A stretch of DNA of 64,000 nt, taken from JAJDTQ01 sp965204235. Its GTDB lineage: Bacteria > Desulfobacterota > Binatia > UBA9968 > JAJDTQ01. Of this stretch, positions 27,346 through 35,451 are shown piece after piece (position 1 is the first letter of the stretch; the number at the start of each line of letters is the position of its first letter). Under the pieces are notes generated by a model. That model was given only the letters and a program-made list of their open reading frames with translations, was not told the origin of the DNA and ran no database searches. The translations under genes and the position numbers were made by a program. Where the stretch lies: the NCBI GenBank assembly GCA_965204235.1, contig OZ241979.1:1178001-1242000 (forward strand), in the 5' to 3' direction.

Positions 27346-28315
27346 AGAGCACGTCGATGAGGAAGTTGATGGCCACGAAGGCCGCGGTATAGACCAGCAC
27401 GAGGCCGGTCACCAGCGGATGGTCCCTGGCGTTCAGGGCGATGACCAGGAGGCTGCCGCTGCCGGGCCACGAAAAGACCGTCTCCACGATGATGGAGCCG
27501 CTCAGGAGCGTGCCGAGCTCCAGCCCCACCACGGTGATGACCGGGATCAGGGCGTTGCTCAGCACGTGGCGCCACAGCACCTTGCGCTCCACCAGCCCCT
27601 TGGCCCGGGCCGTGGTCACGTACTCCTCGTGCATGACCTCCAGCACCGACGACCGCGTCACGCGCATGAGGATCCCCAGCATGTTGGCGCCGAGGGCGAG
27701 GGCCGGCAGGAACACGTGCTCCAGGCCGTCGCGCACTCCGGCCCAGTTCCCCTGGAGGGCGCTGTCGAGGATGTAGAAGCCGGTGACGGGCTTGCCGGCG
27801 ATGCCGTAGGTGTCCCGGCCCGCGGACGGCAGGACGTTCAGTATCCCGGCGAACAGCAGGATGAGCATGATGCCGAACCAGAAGCTGGGCATGCTGATGC
27901 CGAACAGGCCGAAGGTGGTGCCGGTGTTGTCCACCCACGAGTTGGGCTTGGCCGCGGCCCATACCCCGAGGGGAATGGCGATGACGAGGGCGATGAGCAC
28001 CGCGGCGGCGGCGAGTTCCAGGGTCGCCGGCACCCGGGCGACGATGACGTCCAGCACCGGCTCGTCGTACTTGAAGGACCGTCCGAAGTTCCCCTGGACC
28101 GCGGACACGAAGAACTTGAGGTACTGGACGTAGATCGGCTGGTCCAGCCCCCACCGCTCCTTGGCCTCGGCGATGTCCGCGGCGGTGGTGTCCTCTCCGA
28201 GCAGCATGAGCGTGGGGTCGCCCGGCGCGGCCTGGATCAGCAGGAACACGAGCATGCTGATCAGGACCATCACGGGGATCGTTCCGATCAGTCGGCGGAG
28301 CAGGTAGGTTCCCAT
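27314..28315 (-). CDS. ABC transporter permease, DppB/OppB type
   Basis: A 333-residue permease of the peptide/nickel family with about six membrane helices. The N-terminus RRLIGTIPVMVLISMLVFLL, the MLLGEDTT periplasmic region, the EEYVTTARAKGL coupling loop and the C-terminal LIDVLYAVIDPRIRY are typical of DppB. It should form the channel with the overlapping DppC-type gene. It is divergent from the UbiD gene across a repeat-rich spacer. Confidence 0.92.
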   Translation of the reverse strand: MGTYLLRRLIGTIPVMVLISMLVFLLIQAAPGDPTLMLLGEDTTAADIAEAKERWGLDQPIYVQYLKFFVSAVQGNFGRSFKYDEPVLDVIVARVPATLELAAAAVLIALVIAIPLGVWAAAKPNSWVDNTGTTFGLFGISMPSFWFGIMLILLFAGILNVLPSAGRDTYGIAGKPVTGFYILDSALQGNWAGVRDGLEHVFLPALALGANMLGILMRVTRSSVLEVMHEEYVTTARAKGLVERKVLWRHVLSNALIPVITVVGLELGTLLSGSIIVETVFSWPGSGSLLVIALNARDHPLVTGLVLVYTAAFVAINFLIDVLYAVIDPRIRY

Positions 28316-28398
28316 GGGAGAGTCGCTCGGAAAGCCTATCGTCTATGATATAGGCTCCCTGATTTCAAGCACCGCCCGCGGGCGTGTTGCGGACGAAA

Positions 28399-28546
28399 GG
28401 AAACCCTGGACAATGGAACACCCCCAAGTATTCGAGGTCCTGCTCAGAGCCACAGGAAACCCTGGACGATCGGACCCTGGACAATGGAACCCTGGACGAT
28501 TGCCCCGTTCGTCCTGAGCGTAGCGAAGCGGAGTCGAAGGACGCGA
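28399..28546 (+). repeat. Dispersed element, copy R3 with four CCCTGGAC units
   Basis: Four copies of CCCTGGAC(A/G)AT (28404, 28460, 28475 and 28490) precede a core copy of the dispersed element (28501-28544), which carries one base change relative to R1. The whole repeat lies in the spacer between the divergent permease and UbiD genes. Open frames that start further upstream read through the repeat and are discounted. Confidence 0.8.
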
Positions 28547-28569
28547 AAGGACAGGAAAGGACCACACAC

Positions 28570-29985
28570 ATGGCAAAGGATCTGCGCGCGTTCATCGAGC
28601 AGTTGGCGGACTCGGACCCGGACCAGGTCCGGGTGGTCACCCGACGGGTGGACCGCAGGTTCGACGTCACCGCCATCGCCGCGAGGCTGGGCGAGGAGGG
28701 ACGGTTCCCCGCGCTGATCTTCACCGACGTGGAAGGCTCGTCCATGCCCCTGGCCATCAACCTGACGGCCACCTACGAGCGGCTGGCCCTGGCCCTGGAC
28801 ACCGGCGTGCCGGACATGGCCCGCGTGTACGGCGAAAGGCAGGCGAGCCCCATCCCGCCGGAGACCGTGGCCGACGGTCCGGTGAAGGAGGTGGTGCTCA
28901 CGGGGGACGCGGCCGACCTGTCCGCCCTGCCCATCCCGTTCCACAACGAGCTCGACGCCGGCCCCTACGTCACCGGCGGCGTCCTGATCCTCAAGGACCC
29001 GGATACGGGCGTCCAGAACGCCGGGATCTACCGCCACCAGGTCCATGACCCGCACACCCTCGGGGTCTATTTCCAGGGCAGCCACCACGGCGGCTACATC
29101 CACCGGCGCCGCTCGGAACGGGGCGAGCCCACGGAGTTCGCCCTGGTCATCGGGCACTACCCTACGTTCATGCTCGGGGCGGTCTCCAGGCTGCCGGGCG
29201 TCGGCGGGGAGTTCGCCGAGGCGGGCGCGCTGCTGCAGGAGCCCATCCAGCTCGTCGAGGCCGAGTCCGTGGACCTCCTGGTGCCCGCCCACGCCGAGAT
29301 CGTCGTCGAGGGACGCCTCCCCGCCGACGAGACCCGGCTCGAAGGCCCCTTCGGCGAATGGACCGGCTACTACGTGAGCGTCGGGGCCCAGCCGGTCATG
29401 CGCGTGTCGGCCATGACCATGCGCCGCAACCCCATCTACTACGACGTCTTCCCCGCGGGCCGGGAACACCTGGTGCTCGGGAGCCTGCCCCGCATGGGCA
29501 CCATCTACCGGCGGGTGAAGGAAGCCGTCCCGGGGGTGGTGAACGTCAACGTGCCCGCCCATGCGCGCACCCACTGCTACATCTCCCTGCGCAAGCGCCG
29601 CGACTCGGAGGTCAAGCGGGCGGCCCTGGCCGCCATCGCCACGGAACCCGAGAACCTCCGGTGCGTGGTGGTGGTGGACGAGGACATCGACGTGTTCCAC
29701 GAGCCGGAAGTGACCTGGGCCGTGGGCACGCGCCTGCGGCCGGAGAAGGACGTGCTGACGATCCCGGACTGGAACGGACCCGGCGACCTGCTGCCGTCCA
29801 ACTGGGAGTACACCCCGGACGGCGCCCACGAGCCGGTGATGGGCGCGGTCATGATCCTGGACGCCACCAAGCCCGCGCCGCCGGTCCAATACCCCCGACG
29901 GGCGCGCCCGCCGGAGGCCCGGGTGCGCGAGGTGAGGCTGGAAGGGCTGCTGGAGCCCTTCGACCCATCGCTGCTCCGGAGGTAG
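28570..29985 (+). CDS. UbiD family decarboxylase
   Basis: A 471-residue member of the UbiD family of prenylated-FMN-dependent (de)carboxylases, which act reversibly on aromatic or alpha,beta-unsaturated acids. Diagnostic segments are NAGIYRHQVHD, the ETRLEGPFGEWTGYY motif carrying a conserved glutamate, and the VVVVDEDIDVF strand. ATG 28570 was chosen because GGAAAGGA precedes it and longer forms would translate the R3 repeat. No UbiX-type flavin prenyltransferase is adjacent. The following TctCAB transporter may supply a carboxylic acid substrate. Confidence 0.92.
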   Translation: MAKDLRAFIEQLADSDPDQVRVVTRRVDRRFDVTAIAARLGEEGRFPALIFTDVEGSSMPLAINLTATYERLALALDTGVPDMARVYGERQASPIPPETVADGPVKEVVLTGDAADLSALPIPFHNELDAGPYVTGGVLILKDPDTGVQNAGIYRHQVHDPHTLGVYFQGSHHGGYIHRRRSERGEPTEFALVIGHYPTFMLGAVSRLPGVGGEFAEAGALLQEPIQLVEAESVDLLVPAHAEIVVEGRLPADETRLEGPFGEWTGYYVSVGAQPVMRVSAMTMRRNPIYYDVFPAGREHLVLGSLPRMGTIYRRVKEAVPGVVNVNVPAHARTHCYISLRKRRDSEVKRAALAAIATEPENLRCVVVVDEDIDVFHEPEVTWAVGTRLRPEKDVLTIPDWNGPGDLLPSNWEYTPDGAHEPVMGAVMILDATKPAPPVQYPRRARPPEARVREVRLEGLLEPFDPSLLRR

Positions 29986-30023
29986 CCGCTGCAAGGGATC
30001 GTTTGCGAGGGGATAGCCGTTGA

Positions 30024-30090
30024 GGAAACTCTGAACAATTGCCCCCGTTCGTCCTGAGCGTAGCGAAGCGAAGTCGAAGGACGCGCTTTT
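30024..30090 (+). repeat. Dispersed 66-nt element, copy R4
   Basis: A 67-nt copy that matches R1 at every base by eye. It lies in the 234-base gap between UbiD and the TctC-type gene, in the same orientation as the flanking genes. Confidence 0.85.
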
Positions 30091-30219
30091 TCAGGGGAGA
30101 GGCGCCTCGAGCCGGAATTGATCAGAGGTTCCTTGACAAGGTCGTGGACGGGGCGATAAGGTCCGCACCGTGTCGAACCGCCCTTCTTCATCGTATCCTC
30201 CGGCAGGAAAGGAGTCCCC

Positions 30220-31215
30220 ATGCTGAACTCGAAACCGTTGCGAACGGCGGCCATCGCCATGCTCGCGGCCGGCGCCCTGGCGCTGGCCGGTACGCCCGCG
30301 GCGGCCCAGGACAAATATCCCGCCAAGCCCATCACGATCCTCGTGGGCTTTTCGGTGGGCGGGGCCATGGACACCGCGGCGAGGCTCCAGGGCGACGTCC
30401 TGTCGAAGATACTGGGCGTGCCCGTGGTGGTCCGAAACGTGCCGGGGGCGGGCGGCAGGAACTCGGTGACGATCCTGAACCGGTCCAAGCCCGACGGCTA
30501 CACCATGGCGGCCATCAACCTGCCCGGCCAGGCGGTCAACCAGGTGGTGCGGGGGATGGACCCCGACCTGCGGAGCTTCACCTGGATCGGACGCCAGGTG
30601 TCCAACCCGTATTTCCTCCAGGCCACCACCAGGAAGGGTATGGACCGATGGACGTCCCTCGAGCAGATGAAGACGGCCACGAAGCCCATCAAGGCGGGCA
30701 TCACCGGGACCGGCGGGAACACCTTCCCCATCTCGGTCATCACCGCCAACCTCGTGGGCTATCCCGTGGACTTCATCGCCGGCTTCAAGGGACCGGAACT
30801 CATCACGGGCATCATCCGGGGCGACATCGCCATCACGAACCTGCCCCTGGTCAACCGTTGGACCACCGCGGTCCAGTCCGGCGAGGCCAAGGCCATCGCC
30901 GTCTATCTGCCCGAGCGGCATCCCAAGTTCCCCGACATCCCCACCGGCGTGGAGCAGGGGTTTCCGGAGCTGGGGTCGGCCTCCCTGGTGGGGCAGAACC
31001 TCTACGCCTTGCCGCCCAAGACCCCCGCCGGAGTCGCCTCGGTGCTGGAGGCCGCCCTGGTGAAGGTCAACGACGACGCCAAGCTCAAGGAAAAGATCCA
31101 GGCCAACGGCAACATCGTGGCCCCGCTGAGCGCCCGGGACACCTCGAAGCTCATCGGAGACATGATCGGCCTGGTGGGAGACAACGCCTCCCTGCTGAAG
31201 AAATACGTCAAGTGA
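30220..31215 (+). CDS. Tripartite tricarboxylate transporter binding protein (TctC/Bug)
   Basis: A 331-residue periplasmic binding protein of the Bug/TctC family, which captures carboxylates for TctAB permeases. It has a clear signal peptide (residues 1-27, cleavage after PAAA). The family start YPAKPITILVGFSVGGAMDTAARLQ is followed by VVVRNVPGAGGRNS. AGGAAAGGAG precedes the ATG. It leads an operon with TctA and TctB genes. Family members bind citrate, other di/tricarboxylates or aromatic acids. The ligand here is unknown. Confidence 0.92.
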   Translation: MLNSKPLRTAAIAMLAAGALALAGTPAAAQDKYPAKPITILVGFSVGGAMDTAARLQGDVLSKILGVPVVVRNVPGAGGRNSVTILNRSKPDGYTMAAINLPGQAVNQVVRGMDPDLRSFTWIGRQVSNPYFLQATTRKGMDRWTSLEQMKTATKPIKAGITGTGGNTFPISVITANLVGYPVDFIAGFKGPELITGIIRGDIAITNLPLVNRWTTAVQSGEAKAIAVYLPERHPKFPDIPTGVEQGFPELGSASLVGQNLYALPPKTPAGVASVLEAALVKVNDDAKLKEKIQANGNIVAPLSARDTSKLIGDMIGLVGDNASLLKKYVK

Positions 31216-31249
31216 CCACCGTCGGTCACGCCGAGAGACGGCCACGTCC

Positions 31250-32719
31250 ATGTTCGAGGGATTCGGCGGCGCCCTGGTCACCATTGCCGAGCCGCACGTC
31301 ATCCTGACGCTGTGCGTGGGCAGCATCATCGGCCTAGTCTTCGGCGCGGTGCCGGGCCTGGGCGGCATCCTCGCCATGTCCATGCTGCTCCCGTTCACGT
31401 TCACCTGGGACGCCGTCACCGCGGTCTATCTGTTCTCCGGCATCATGGGGGCGAGCTCCTTCGGCGGCTCCATCAGCGCCATCCTGCTCAACACGCCGGG
31501 CACGCCGGTGAACGCCGCCACCTGCTTCGACGGCTACCCCATGGCCAAGCGGGGGGAGGCGGCCCGGGCCCTGGGCCTGTCGGCCGGGGCCTGCCTCCTG
31601 GGCGCGCTGTTCGGACTCGTGATCCTCGCCCTGCTGATCCAGGTCATGCGGCCCCTGGTGCTGGCCTTCGGCCACCCGGAGATCTTCTGGCTGGTGGTGT
31701 TCGGCCTCGTCACCACCGCCACCGTCAGCCAGGGGTCGTTGCTGAAGGGCCTCATCGCCGGCGGCGTCGGCATCCTGCTGTCCCTGGTGGGGCTCAACGA
31801 GCCCACCGGGCTCATCCGCTACACCCTGGGCAGCGAATATCTGTGGGACGGCATTCCCCTGATCCCCTTCTTCGTGGGGCTGTTCGCCATCGGCGAGCTC
31901 ATCAACTACTCGGCCCAGGGCGGCACCATCGCCCGGGACGACGTCCAGGCCAGCATACGGGGCGCTTGGCAGGGGGTGCTGGAGAATTTCCGCCACGCCG
32001 TGTGCCTGCTGCGCAGCTCTTCCATCGGCACGCTGGTGGGGATCATACCGGGAGTGGGGGGCGAGACCGCCAACCTCATCGCCTATACCGTCGCGGTGCA
32101 GTCCTCCAGGGACCCGGGATCCTTCGGCAAGGGCCATCCCGAGGGGGTCATCGCCAGCGAGGCGGCCAACGACTCCAAGGATGGCGGGGCGTTGCTGACC
32201 ACGCTCAGCTTCGGCATCCCCGGGAGCCTCGCCATGGCCCTGCTCCTGAGCATATTCATCATGCACGGGATCTCGCCGGGCCCCCAGTTGATCGTGGAGC
32301 AGCCCATCTTCGTCTGGACCCTGCTCAACGGTTACGTGGTGTCCAACGCCTTCGCCAGCATCTTCGGCCTCTTTGCCGCCCGCTACCTGGCCGTCATCAC
32401 CCGGGTCCCGGTCCACTACCTCTCCGCGGTCATCGCGGTGGTCTCCCTGGCCGGAACGTACATCCTGCGGGAGAACGTCTGGGACGTGGTGCTGGTGGTG
32501 TTGCTCGGCGTGCTCGGCTTCGGCATGCGGCGCGCGGGCGTGCCGGTGCTGCCCCTGGTCATCGGCTTCGTGCTCGGCAACCTGGCGGAGAAGTCCTTCC
32601 TGCTGACCCTGCGCATCCACGACGGCAGCTATTCGGGTTTCTTCGACAGCGCCATCTCCTGGATCCTCATCCTCACCATGGTGGCGGCGCCGGTGGCGAA
32701 GCGGCTGCGGACCCGCTGA
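31250..32719 (+). CDS. Tripartite tricarboxylate transporter large permease (TctA)
   Basis: A 489-residue polytopic inner-membrane protein with about 11-12 helices. It carries the TctA signatures GAVPGLGGILAMSMLLPFTF, LLNTPGTPVNAATCFDGYPMAKRG and GIIPGVGGETANLIAYTVA. It forms the ion-coupled carboxylate channel with the small TctB protein encoded 10 bases downstream. It follows the binding-protein gene by 34 bases. Confidence 0.94.
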   Translation: MFEGFGGALVTIAEPHVILTLCVGSIIGLVFGAVPGLGGILAMSMLLPFTFTWDAVTAVYLFSGIMGASSFGGSISAILLNTPGTPVNAATCFDGYPMAKRGEAARALGLSAGACLLGALFGLVILALLIQVMRPLVLAFGHPEIFWLVVFGLVTTATVSQGSLLKGLIAGGVGILLSLVGLNEPTGLIRYTLGSEYLWDGIPLIPFFVGLFAIGELINYSAQGGTIARDDVQASIRGAWQGVLENFRHAVCLLRSSSIGTLVGIIPGVGGETANLIAYTVAVQSSRDPGSFGKGHPEGVIASEAANDSKDGGALLTTLSFGIPGSLAMALLLSIFIMHGISPGPQLIVEQPIFVWTLLNGYVVSNAFASIFGLFAARYLAVITRVPVHYLSAVIAVVSLAGTYILRENVWDVVLVVLLGVLGFGMRRAGVPVLPLVIGFVLGNLAEKSFLLTLRIHDGSYSGFFDSAISWILILTMVAAPVAKRLRTR

Positions 32720-32729
32720 CGAGACCGCC

Positions 32730-33194
32730 ATGAAGCGCATTGACTCCACCTGTGTGGTCGTCAACCTGCTCTACCTGGCGGTGGTGGCGCTGGTGGTGGC
32801 CCTGTCCCTCGGGTTTGAAGGACAGGGAGGGCTCGTGCCGGTGGTGTTGGGCGTACCCACGCTGGCGCTGATCCTGTTCAGCCTGGGCCGCGAACTGCTC
32901 TACCCGAGCGCGGCCGAGGACGAAGCCGTCCCGGACGTGGCGCCGTGGTCCAGGGCCGCCCCCGTCATCGCCTGGCTGGGGGCCTTCTGCGTGCTGGTGC
33001 TCCTCATCGGCTTCCCGCTCGCCATCCCCCTCTACATGGTCCTGTTCCTGCGCTGGTACGGCGGGGCCTCCTGGCCCCGGTGCGCCCTGGCCGCCTTCTC
33101 CGTCTGGGCCCTGGTCTTCGTCACCCTCGACCTGCTGTTGAAACGCTCCCTGTTCGAGGGCTTGCTGTTCGGCGCCATCCTGCCGCTGCTGTGA
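32730..33194 (+). CDS. Tripartite tricarboxylate transporter small permease (TctB)
   Basis: A 154-residue membrane protein with four hydrophobic helices in the TctB layout: one pair near the N-terminus, a charged loop (about residues 55-72) and a pair near the C-terminus ending in LFEGLLFGAILPLL. Low sequence conservation is usual for TctB, so the call rests on position immediately after tctA as well as topology. Confidence 0.85.
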   Translation: MKRIDSTCVVVNLLYLAVVALVVALSLGFEGQGGLVPVVLGVPTLALILFSLGRELLYPSAAEDEAVPDVAPWSRAAPVIAWLGAFCVLVLLIGFPLAIPLYMVLFLRWYGGASWPRCALAAFSVWALVFVTLDLLLKRSLFEGLLFGAILPLL

Positions 33195-33622
33195 GGCGCT
33201 GGCAGCCCTGCACGGAAATCCAGGCTCTTCAGGAATCGTGTAGGTAGGCAGCCCTTCGGTCCGGGGCCGTCAGGCGGCCGGTGCCGGCCCGGTTTCCGTA
33301 TCGGACCCCGAGCATCCTGCGCTGCCGCGACGCCATCTACTTCCATTTCGGTGGCCTCGATGTCTACCCCGAGGGCGTCGCCCAAAGACCACTTACCCAC
33401 ACAAATTCCTGAAGCGCCGTCAAAGGTTCCCTCTCCGCGTATCATCCGTTCCTCTTTTCGGCCGGAACTGCTAGGATTCGGACGGTCTCCCAAAGCGCTA
33501 CGTGAAGGAGCCCTATCCCGTCTGGAGCGACGTGGGGTGAGCGATCTGGTACCCGGAGCTGTCGCCGAGCCGGAGGTGCAGGCTTGGCTTGGCGGCAAGC
33601 GCAAGGAAGCGAGGTAGGGACC
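33195..33622. other. 428-base gap without a confident gene
   Basis: No convincing gene is seen between TctB and the amidohydrolase. One plus-strand frame (about 33245-33411, possible GTG near 33280) reads like coding sequence around RDAIYFHFGGLDVYPEGVA but has no good start. A second frame (33351-33617) looks like shadow sequence. The interval may hold gene remnants as well as the promoter of the next gene. Confidence 0.4.
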
Positions 33623-34699
33623 ATGCCGACCATCGACGCCGATGCCCACGTGGTGGAGTCGGAACATACCTGGGACTACATGGATGCCGCGGACCGGAAG
33701 TATCGTCCGGTCATCGTCAAGCCGAGCGGTGAGGGGGGAGGCGAATACTGGTTCATCGACGGGAAGATCCGGGGCCTGGTCCGCATCGTCATGACGGCCC
33801 GGGAGCTGGACCAAGTCGCCGACCGCACCGGCCGCGTCATGTTCACGCCCCGCGAGACCCGCGAGATGGAGAACGTGGAGGCGCGGCTCAAGCACATGGA
33901 CGAGCTCGGCGTGGACGTCCAGGTCCTCTATCCGACCATCTTCATCGAGCAGATCACCGAAAAGCCCGATTGGGAGATCGCCATCACCAGGGGCTACAAC
34001 CGCTGGCTGGCCGACCTCCACCGGCAGGGCAAGGGCCGGCTGCGGTGGATCTGCGTGCTGCCGCTGCTGGACATGGGCGCGGCCCTCGAAGAGTTGCAGT
34101 TCTGCAAGGAGCAGGGCGCCTGCGGGGTCTTCATGCGCGGCATCGAGGGACACCGGCTCCTGACCGACCCCTATTTCCATCCCCTCTACGAGGAGATGTG
34201 CCGACTCGACATGGCGGTGGGCGTCCACGTGGGCAACGGCAACCCCCGGGAACTCGACCTCGTGTCCCAGTACAACGGCGGCGGCAGCTTCTGGAAGTTC
34301 CGCATCCCCGTCATCGGCGCGTTCCACTCGGTCATCATGGGAGGGCTGCCGGAACGCTTCCCGAAGCTCCGGTTCCACTGGGCCGAGGCCGCGGCCCTGT
34401 GGATACCCTACGTGGTCAAGGACCTGAAGCGCCGCTGGGGCGCCCAGGGAAAGGAACTGCCGGACAACCCGCTCAAGGAATACCGGCAGTACGTGTCCTG
34501 CCAGACGGACGACGACGTGGACTACGTCTTCCGGTATTCGGGTGAGGACAACATCGTCATCGGCACGGACTACGGCCACAACGACCAGTCCACCGAGATC
34601 GAGGCGCTCCGCAACCTGAAGGAACTGGGGAGCATCACCGCTCCCCAGTACGACAAGATCACCCGGCGGAATCCCGCGGCGCTCTTCGGTCTGGCGTAG
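33623..34699 (+). CDS. Amidohydrolase-2 family protein
   Basis: A 358-residue TIM-barrel amidohydrolase of the PF04909 type. It has the N-terminal metal strand IDADAHVVESEHTWD, a barrel histidine in AVGVHVGNGN, the second-half LRFHWAEAAALWIPYVV and the C-terminal aspartate in IGTDYGHNDQS. ATG 33623 was chosen because the protein family begins at MxxIDADxH. An ATG 13 codons upstream would add an unrelated leader. It stands alone downstream of the TctCAB operon. Confidence 0.88.
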   Translation: MPTIDADAHVVESEHTWDYMDAADRKYRPVIVKPSGEGGGEYWFIDGKIRGLVRIVMTARELDQVADRTGRVMFTPRETREMENVEARLKHMDELGVDVQVLYPTIFIEQITEKPDWEIAITRGYNRWLADLHRQGKGRLRWICVLPLLDMGAALEELQFCKEQGACGVFMRGIEGHRLLTDPYFHPLYEEMCRLDMAVGVHVGNGNPRELDLVSQYNGGGSFWKFRIPVIGAFHSVIMGGLPERFPKLRFHWAEAAALWIPYVVKDLKRRWGAQGKELPDNPLKEYRQYVSCQTDDDVDYVFRYSGEDNIVIGTDYGHNDQSTEIEALRNLKELGSITAPQYDKITRRNPAALFGLA

Positions 34700-34724
34700 C
34701 CGCAGGACGCCGCATCCCGTGCCC

Positions 34725-34741
34725 CGGCCCCTTCCGGGCCG
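34725..34741. terminator. Short hairpin between convergent genes
   Basis: CGGCCC (34725-34730) pairs with GGGCCG (34736-34741) around a CTTCC loop, in the 45-base gap between the convergent amidohydrolase and ricin-like genes. No T-run is present. Confidence 0.4.
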
Positions 34742-34744
34742 CTG

Positions 34745-35299
34745 CTAATCGGCTTCGCTGCGGAGCCGCCACCGCTGGTGACGGGAGCGGCCTTCGTCAC
34801 AAGGCTCCAGGGTCAGGCGCCGCTTGAGGTGCACGGGCCTGCCGCCCCCTCCGGGGACCCCCTCGCCGCCTGCGACCGTCACACAGAGACTCGGCGCGCC
34901 CCTGGGAACGATCTCGCCCCGGGCCGTCAGCGAGAAGTCCTGCTGCGGGGAGTCGTCGCACTTCGCCAGGCCGAGCCGGGCGCCCGGTTGCGCCGCGTCC
35001 GCGGCCATGCACACGTCGAAGCCCGGCATACGGAACCGGCCCGCCTCGACGGCCTCCCGGTCGAACCCCTGGTCCACGCCGACCTCCCCCTGGTAGCTGT
35101 AGCAACTGTGGCCCTGGAGCCCCCGTTCGAGCCTGGCCCGCTGCTTGTAGCCCAGGATGTCCAGACAGTAACCCCGGGGGTCGTCCAGGCGGTCCACCAG
35201 CACCACTTCCACCACGGCGCCCGCATGGGCCGGGCCGGACGTCGATACGATGGCTGCGCCGGCGGTCATGGCCAGCAGAATCAGTGGAAAGAGTTTCAT
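34745..35299 (-). CDS. Secreted ricin-type beta-trefoil-like protein
   Basis: A 184-residue exported protein with a signal peptide (residues 1-26, cleavage after AHA). The mature part has repeated beta-trefoil features: LGLAKCDDSPQQDFSL and LTLEPCDEGRSRHQRWRL end in QxF and QxW motifs like those of ricin B-type lectin domains. Several cysteine pairs suggest disulfides in the periplasm or outside the cell. A carbohydrate-binding role is inferred from the fold only. It is divergent from the molybdopterin oxidoreductase across repeat R5. Confidence 0.65.
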   Translation of the reverse strand: MKLFPLILLAMTAGAAIVSTSGPAHAGAVVEVVLVDRLDDPRGYCLDILGYKQRARLERGLQGHSCYSYQGEVGVDQGFDREAVEAGRFRMPGFDVCMAADAAQPGARLGLAKCDDSPQQDFSLTARGEIVPRGAPSLCVTVAGGEGVPGGGGRPVHLKRRLTLEPCDEGRSRHQRWRLRSEAD

Positions 35300-35310
35300 G
35301 GGACCTCCAC

Positions 35311-35375
35311 AAGCGCGTCCTTCGACTTCGCTTCGCTACGCTCAGGACGAACGGGGCAATCGTTCAGGGTTTCCC
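35311..35375 (-). repeat. Dispersed 66-nt element, copy R5
   Basis: An inverted copy of the dispersed element in the divergent space between the ricin-like gene and the molybdopterin oxidoreductase. It starts 12 bases upstream of the ricin-like start codon, so it probably lies within that gene's promoter or leader region. Confidence 0.8.
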
Positions 35376-35451
35376 CATAACCGAATCAATGAACCCGATG
35401 ATTGTCCAGGCAGACCAACTATACTACATACAGTAGCCGGAACGGCACACC

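Noticed and set aside
33351..33617. 88-codon open frame before the amidohydrolase
   Set aside because: Its composition looks random (Pro/Arg/Ser-rich, no motif), with no ribosome site. It is probably shadow sequence.
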